From Lachnospiraceae bacterium (GTDB lineage: Bacteria; Bacillota; Clostridia; Lachnospirales; Lachnospiraceae), in assembly GCA_017542245.1 (NCBI GenBank), contig JAFXXN010000029.1, positions 1 through 64,000 on the forward strand: DNA of 64,000 nucleotides, written 5' to 3'. A program made the position numbers and the translations under genes. The first letter of the stretch is position 1. Each line of letters starts with the position of its first letter. Shown piece by piece: positions 60,709 to 64,000 of this stretch. The notes beneath the pieces were generated by a model. It made no database searches. It was not told the DNA's origin and was given only the letters and a program-made list of their open reading frames with translations.

Positions 60709-61215
60709 ATGAAGAAAATGAAAAACGACAACAAAGGTTTCACACTGGTAGAACTTATAGTAGTTCTGGTTATCTTGGCTATTTTGGCAGCTATTCTTGT
60801 ACCTGCACTGTTAGGTTACATTGATGAAGCAAAGAATAAGCAGCTTGAGTTACACGGAAAGTCAGTTTATACTGCAGCACAGGCAGTAGCTAGCAAGATG
60901 TATGCAAAGAATGCTGTTCCTAGTGATGACACAAATAAGACCATGGATACCAGCAAAACTAACAAAGCATACTTTAAAGCAGAGGTAGTTAAGATTTCTG
61001 AACTTAGTACATTTGCTGCAACTGCTTCTGATGTTAAGGCAGTTATTACATTTGGCTCTACAACCGATAAAGATAAGTATACTGTTCAAGCAGTTGCATA
61101 CACTGAGGATGGTGGAACAACTTGGACAAAATGGGAAAAGGGTCTTTGGACTCTTCAGACTGGTTCTTGGGCTGATACAGATACCGGATCAAGCATTCTT
61201 GTTCAAGGATCGTGA
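60709..61215 (+). CDS. Major type IV prepilin (pilA-type)
   Basis: 168 residues from ATG behind TCAGGAGGA; an in-frame codon 156 bases upstream is rejected. Leader MKKMKNDNKG then FTLVELIVVLVILAILAAIL with Glu5, and the PALLGYIDEAK helix of major pilins. Small soluble domain rich in Thr and Ala, as expected for the abundant subunit. Closely related to the last pilin of the window at its N-terminus. Confidence 0.9.
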   Translation: MKKMKNDNKGFTLVELIVVLVILAILAAILVPALLGYIDEAKNKQLELHGKSVYTAAQAVASKMYAKNAVPSDDTNKTMDTSKTNKAYFKAEVVKISELSTFAATASDVKAVITFGSTTDKDKYTVQAVAYTEDGGTTWTKWEKGLWTLQTGSWADTDTGSSILVQGS

Positions 61216-61293
61216 TTCTGACCTGGAATATTAGGTACTATTAAAAAATTATAAGTAGAGTATTTTGTACTTAGTTTAATATGATTACAAGAA

Positions 61294-61336
61294 ACCCCCG
61301 TCAAGGATTACTCTTTTGATAGTCCTCGACGGGGGT
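61294..61336. terminator. GC-rich hairpin after the major pilin gene
   Basis: ACCCCCGTC (61294-61302) pairs perfectly with GACGGGGGT (61328-61336); GGA/TCC extend the stem inward. There is no T-run on either side, so it may be a strong 3' stabiliser or a non-canonical terminator. Confidence 0.55.
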
Positions 61337-61343
61337 GAATTAT

Positions 61344-61372
61344 TTGACAAGATGAGCATATTATAGTATAAT
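61344..61372 (+). promoter_or_regulatory. Perfect consensus promoter of the second pilin cassette
   Basis: TTGACA (61344-61349), 17 bases, TATAAT (61367-61372). Much closer to consensus than the promoter of the pilus assembly operon, so these pilins may be made at higher or separate levels. Confidence 0.92.
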
Positions 61373-61547
61373 TCTATATATGTTTACTCAATATTAGGAA
61401 GCCTCGTTAGTCATGTATTGTTTCGAAATATTGGTATCACAAAATTATTTAATTAAAAATATTTATGAGATATCATAATCCAGTAGATGTAACGGAGTGT
61501 TATTTGAATATATTAATTCAAATATATTTATTTGAGGAGATATTTTT

Positions 61548-62285
61548 ATGTTTGAACAAGAAATAAGTAATAAGATATTAGAAACAAAAAAGAATAAAGG
61601 CTTTACATTAGTTGAGATGATGATCGTGCTTGTTATATTGGCAATAGTTGCAGCGATAGCGATACCTGTAACATTAGGCATTATAGACAGCAGCCGTCAG
61701 GATGATTCAAAAAATATGGCAAAATATATAATGAATGCAGTACAGAGTGAGTTTAACCAACTTGCTGTTGACGGTGAATTATGGTATGCTCATAAAACAG
61801 GAAAAATGGGTATTATTTTAAACAAGGATAGAAAGATAGATGAAGATGGCAATGAGTGCCTTTTTGAAAATGAAAAGGAATTTAAAGATGGTTTCATTAA
61901 CATTTCAAGGACTGTTCCGGTAAAAAATATATTTAACAGGATTGAAAAAGAAGAAGATATCGTTTCACTTTATGTAGCTGCCGGCAATGTCTGGTATTAT
62001 GAATTTGAAAACGAAGATGATTCTGAAAGAAGTAAAATGTATAAAGCTTACGTTATAGTTTTTAAACTAAAGGATGATGACAAAATATATTTTTATAATG
62101 GAAAGGAAGTTTCCGAAGAATGGCCGTTCGATGCCCCTTCCGTAAAAGCTGATGTAAAGAATAAGTATGGACAAGAATTTACACTTAAAGATGGGACAAA
62201 ATTACAATTATATGCATTAAGATTAGAAGATGGGTATGAATGTAATACATATTGGAAGAATGTAGTATTACCTGCAGTCAGATAA
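61548..62285 (+). CDS. Type IV prepilin, second cassette, first gene
   Basis: 245 residues. Leader of 18 residues ending KNKG, mature FTLVEMMIVLVILAIVAAIA with Glu5. Soluble domain is acidic and long, ending YWKNVVLPAVR. Ribosome site GAGGAGATA. Confidence 0.88.
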   Translation: MFEQEISNKILETKKNKGFTLVEMMIVLVILAIVAAIAIPVTLGIIDSSRQDDSKNMAKYIMNAVQSEFNQLAVDGELWYAHKTGKMGIILNKDRKIDEDGNECLFENEKEFKDGFINISRTVPVKNIFNRIEKEEDIVSLYVAAGNVWYYEFENEDDSERSKMYKAYVIVFKLKDDDKIYFYNGKEVSEEWPFDAPSVKADVKNKYGQEFTLKDGTKLQLYALRLEDGYECNTYWKNVVLPAVR

Positions 62286-62338
62286 TAAAATATTCGGATT
62301 ATTTATCATTAACAAAAATAGTTGAAAGGGGGATAGCA

Positions 62339-63136
62339 ATGGCAAAAAATAAAGGCTTTACATTGGTAGAAGTGATTGTGGTTGTTGTAATTCTTGCTGT
62401 TCTTGCTACAATGCTTATCCCTAAAATGACAGGATTTCTTACAAAGGGAAATGATGAACAAAACTGGGAGGACGCCGGAAATATTATAGACAGTGCACAG
62501 ACGGCCTTTTATGAATTATATGCTAATAATGATCGTCAATATCAATATAAATCAATAATAAATTATATATCTAACGTCGGGTCTGTAAAATATACTGTTA
62601 ATAATACGGATGGTTCGTCAATACAGAAAACAATATTTACTGTTGATATAAAAGACAAAGTTACTAATGTTATCACGCTTGATATATTTAGAGATGCCGG
62701 GTTTAAAGTAGGTAAGATTGATACCAGCGGAACATATAAAGGAAGATGGAGAAGTGATAAACCGTGTTGGGTAGCAGTGATAACAGGAGATTGTGCTACA
62801 TATTGTGATCCTACGAAAGCTACATATTGTCCGGAAAAGGCCTACACGGTGTATGCAGTTATATATAATAAGAATGCATATGGTGATTTCTTTATCATGT
62901 ATAAAAATCGGAACCCCAGATATCCCCGAAACATAGATGAGTTTATTAATATAGTAGACAGCATTTGTGATGAAAACGATCCACCAGGGACTGAATTGGT
63001 AAAACAGATTTATCTCCTTAAAGGTGGTATTGGAGACGATAATACAAGTGCGTGGAGTTATTTCACAACTACAAGTGATTATACCAATAAATCTTATAAT
63101 GTTAATCGTAGAAGCAAATATGATGACTATCACTGA
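62339..63136 (+). CDS. Cysteine-containing type IV prepilin
   Basis: 265 residues from the ATG behind GAAAGGGGG; the frame is open further upstream into the previous gene without a ribosome site. Leader MAKNKG, mature FTLVEVIVVVVILAVLATML with Glu5. The soluble domain has five Cys, three clustered in GDCATYCDPTKATYC, which could form disulfides on the cell surface. Confidence 0.88.
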   Translation: MAKNKGFTLVEVIVVVVILAVLATMLIPKMTGFLTKGNDEQNWEDAGNIIDSAQTAFYELYANNDRQYQYKSIINYISNVGSVKYTVNNTDGSSIQKTIFTVDIKDKVTNVITLDIFRDAGFKVGKIDTSGTYKGRWRSDKPCWVAVITGDCATYCDPTKATYCPEKAYTVYAVIYNKNAYGDFFIMYKNRNPRYPRNIDEFINIVDSICDENDPPGTELVKQIYLLKGGIGDDNTSAWSYFTTTSDYTNKSYNVNRRSKYDDYH

Positions 63137-63180
63137 TCTGCAAAGAGTTTTAATAAGACTTTTATTTTGGAGGTACAAAA

Positions 63181-63894
63181 ATGGGAGTAAAGAGGGATAA
63201 CAATGGTTTTACTTTGGTTGAATTGATAGTTGTCCTTGTGATTTTAGCAATTCTTGCAGCAGTCTTAATACCGGCCTTGCTGGGGTATATCGATGAAGCT
63301 AAAAAGAAACAGGACGTTATTGATGCAAAGGCTTGTTTCACAGCCGTACAGAGTCAGCTTGCAATTACTTATGGAACATATAAGCCGGATTATAAAAAGA
63401 AAGATTATAATAATATTTTTGCCGGTATGGCCAATACAGAACTTTCTGATTCTAATCAGAACGTTTATTTGAATAAGGGTGCAAATTTGTCTCCTTTTAC
63501 AGAAGAAATGTTTAATAAATCCGGAATAGATGAACCATATTGTATAATACTATATACTCTTCAGGATGATGATCTGTCTTCAAATAAAGATCACAAAGCC
63601 TCTTATATGGCATATTCGATAGTTTATTGGGCTGATAAAACCAGAAGACCAATATTCTATAATGTAAATACCTATGATTGGGAAGAAGGAAGTCCTTATA
63701 CTGCAGGATTGGTTATCAGAGGAAGCCAGACGAGCGGAACCGGAAAGAAACCAAATGAAATAATAAGCGGTAAATATGCGGGATATGTTGTAGTACCATA
63801 TATTGTATATCGAAATAAGGATGATAAAACTATAAAAGATGCAAAAGCTGGAGCTATAAACACTCTTATTGAAACCGCCATGAAAAAACCTTAA
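63181..63894 (+). CDS. Type IV prepilin, paralogue of the major pilin
   Basis: 237 residues. Leader MGVKRDNNG, mature FTLVELIVVLVILAILAAVL with Glu5 and PALLGYIDEAKKKQ. The first about 33 mature residues almost match the 60709 pilin, while the soluble domain differs and is longer. Ribosome site TTGGAGGT. Followed by a strong terminator. Confidence 0.9.
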   Translation: MGVKRDNNGFTLVELIVVLVILAILAAVLIPALLGYIDEAKKKQDVIDAKACFTAVQSQLAITYGTYKPDYKKKDYNNIFAGMANTELSDSNQNVYLNKGANLSPFTEEMFNKSGIDEPYCIILYTLQDDDLSSNKDHKASYMAYSIVYWADKTRRPIFYNVNTYDWEEGSPYTAGLVIRGSQTSGTGKKPNEIISGKYAGYVVVPYIVYRNKDDKTIKDAKAGAINTLIETAMKKP

Positions 63895-63916
63895 AAATAG
63901 AATATGTTTAAAACTT

Positions 63917-63958
63917 GCCCTTAAGTACACAAATCCATGTACTTAAGGGCTATTTTTT
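63917..63958 (+). terminator. Strong terminator closing the pilin cassette
   Basis: GCCCTTAAGTAC (63917-63928) pairs perfectly over 12 bases with GTACTTAAGGGC (63939-63950), followed by TATTTTTT. Confidence 0.94.
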
Positions 63959-63971
63959 GTTATAAAATAGT

Positions 63972-63999
63972 TTGAAATTTACTGAAAATGTGGTATGAT
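63972..63999 (+). promoter_or_regulatory. Promoter at the right edge
   Basis: TTGAAA (63972-63977), 16 bases, TATGAT (63994-63999). It would drive a gene beyond the window. Confidence 0.5.
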
Positions 64000-64000
64000 A

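Larger units (their letters stand above)
61216..61547 (+). other. 332-base intergenic region between two pilin cassettes
   Basis: Contains, in order, a large GC-rich hairpin (61294-61336), a perfect sigma-A promoter (61344-61372) and a leader of about 170 bases. The leader holds an AT-rich hairpin, ATTTGAAT (61503-61510) with ATTCAAAT (61517-61524), just before the ribosome site GAGGAG. I see no open reading frame, and I recognise no riboswitch. Confidence 0.8.

Noticed and set aside
61373-61547. Possible c-di-GMP riboswitch in the leader of the second pilin cassette
   Set aside because: Leader length and context invite it, but I could not find the conserved core motifs of either c-di-GMP riboswitch class.
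62618-63178. 186-codon minus-strand frame opposite the Cys-containing pilin
   Set aside because: Shadow of the pilin gene with no ribosome site or recognisable domain.
1-64000. Mobile elements, prophage, CRISPR arrays, tRNA or rRNA genes
   Set aside because: No transposase, integrase, phage genes, spaced identical repeats or tRNA arms were recognised on reading both strands.

Overview
The window is a low-GC chromosomal segment from a Firmicute of class Clostridia, most likely family Lachnospiraceae (a Butyrivibrio/Lachnospira-like lineage). This rests on the gene orders ylxM-ffh-rpsP-khpA-rimM-trmD-rplS, DUF512-der-plsY-gpsA, mutS-mutL-miaA with the PLP 'aluminium resistance' protein, and mreBCD-pbp2-minCDE-rodA, on the GAF-GGDEF protein type, and on strong sigma-A promoters and strong Shine-Dalgarno sites throughout. 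The genus is inferred, not shown. Almost everything lies on the + strand; the one clear minus-strand gene is pilT. I saw no tRNA, rRNA, CRISPR array, transposase or prophage.

Layout. 1-1.5 kb: the tail of an unknown gene and a GAF-GGDEF diguanylate cyclase split by a frameshift in an A7 run. 1.6-6.1 kb: SRP/ribosome-maturation operon. 6.2-9.2 kb: patatin-like lipase, pilT (minus strand) and a divergent signal peptidase I. 9.2-18.8 kb: a housekeeping run (xseA with an extra DUF5710-like domain, xseB, rbgA, rnhB, FlhB-like, yraN-like, pgeF-like, DUF512, der, plsY, gpsA). 18.9-23.8 kb: NlpC/P60 hydrolase, then a 7TM sensor pseudokinase, a histidine kinase and a NarL-type regulator. 23.9-32.8 kb: membrane-anchored MutS-like ATPase, mutS, mutL (with a 12-residue repeat in its linker), miaA and a PLP enzyme. 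32.9-42.6 kb: radC and the shape/division block mreBCD-pbp2-minCDE-rodA, ending in a methylglyoxal synthase homologue that lacks its catalytic aspartate. 42.7-51.3 kb: lipoprotein DD-carboxypeptidase, small P-loop protein, HlyD-like protein, yggS, sepF, divIVA, lspA, rluD, a DUF4143-type ATPase and an orphan BlaI/MecI repressor. 51.3-64 kb: a Gram-positive type IV pilus locus.

The pilus locus is the most distinctive part. It starts with four GspH/K/I/J-like minor pilins, which probably form the pilus tip. A small unknown membrane protein, PilC, a single-chain PilM-PilN fusion, PilO and PilB follow, then a major-pilin candidate. A second cassette of three pilins has its own perfect consensus promoter. 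PilT is 43 kb away, and neither a prepilin peptidase nor a secretin is present; the secretin is expected to be missing in a Gram-positive cell. The MshEN-like N-terminus of PilB and the GGDEF protein suggest, but do not prove, control by c-di-GMP.

Three gene products look altered at key positions: signal peptidase I (Arg in place of the catalytic Lys), methylglyoxal synthase (Val in place of the catalytic Asp), and the first kinase of the 20-24 kb system (no phosphoacceptor His, no N-box).
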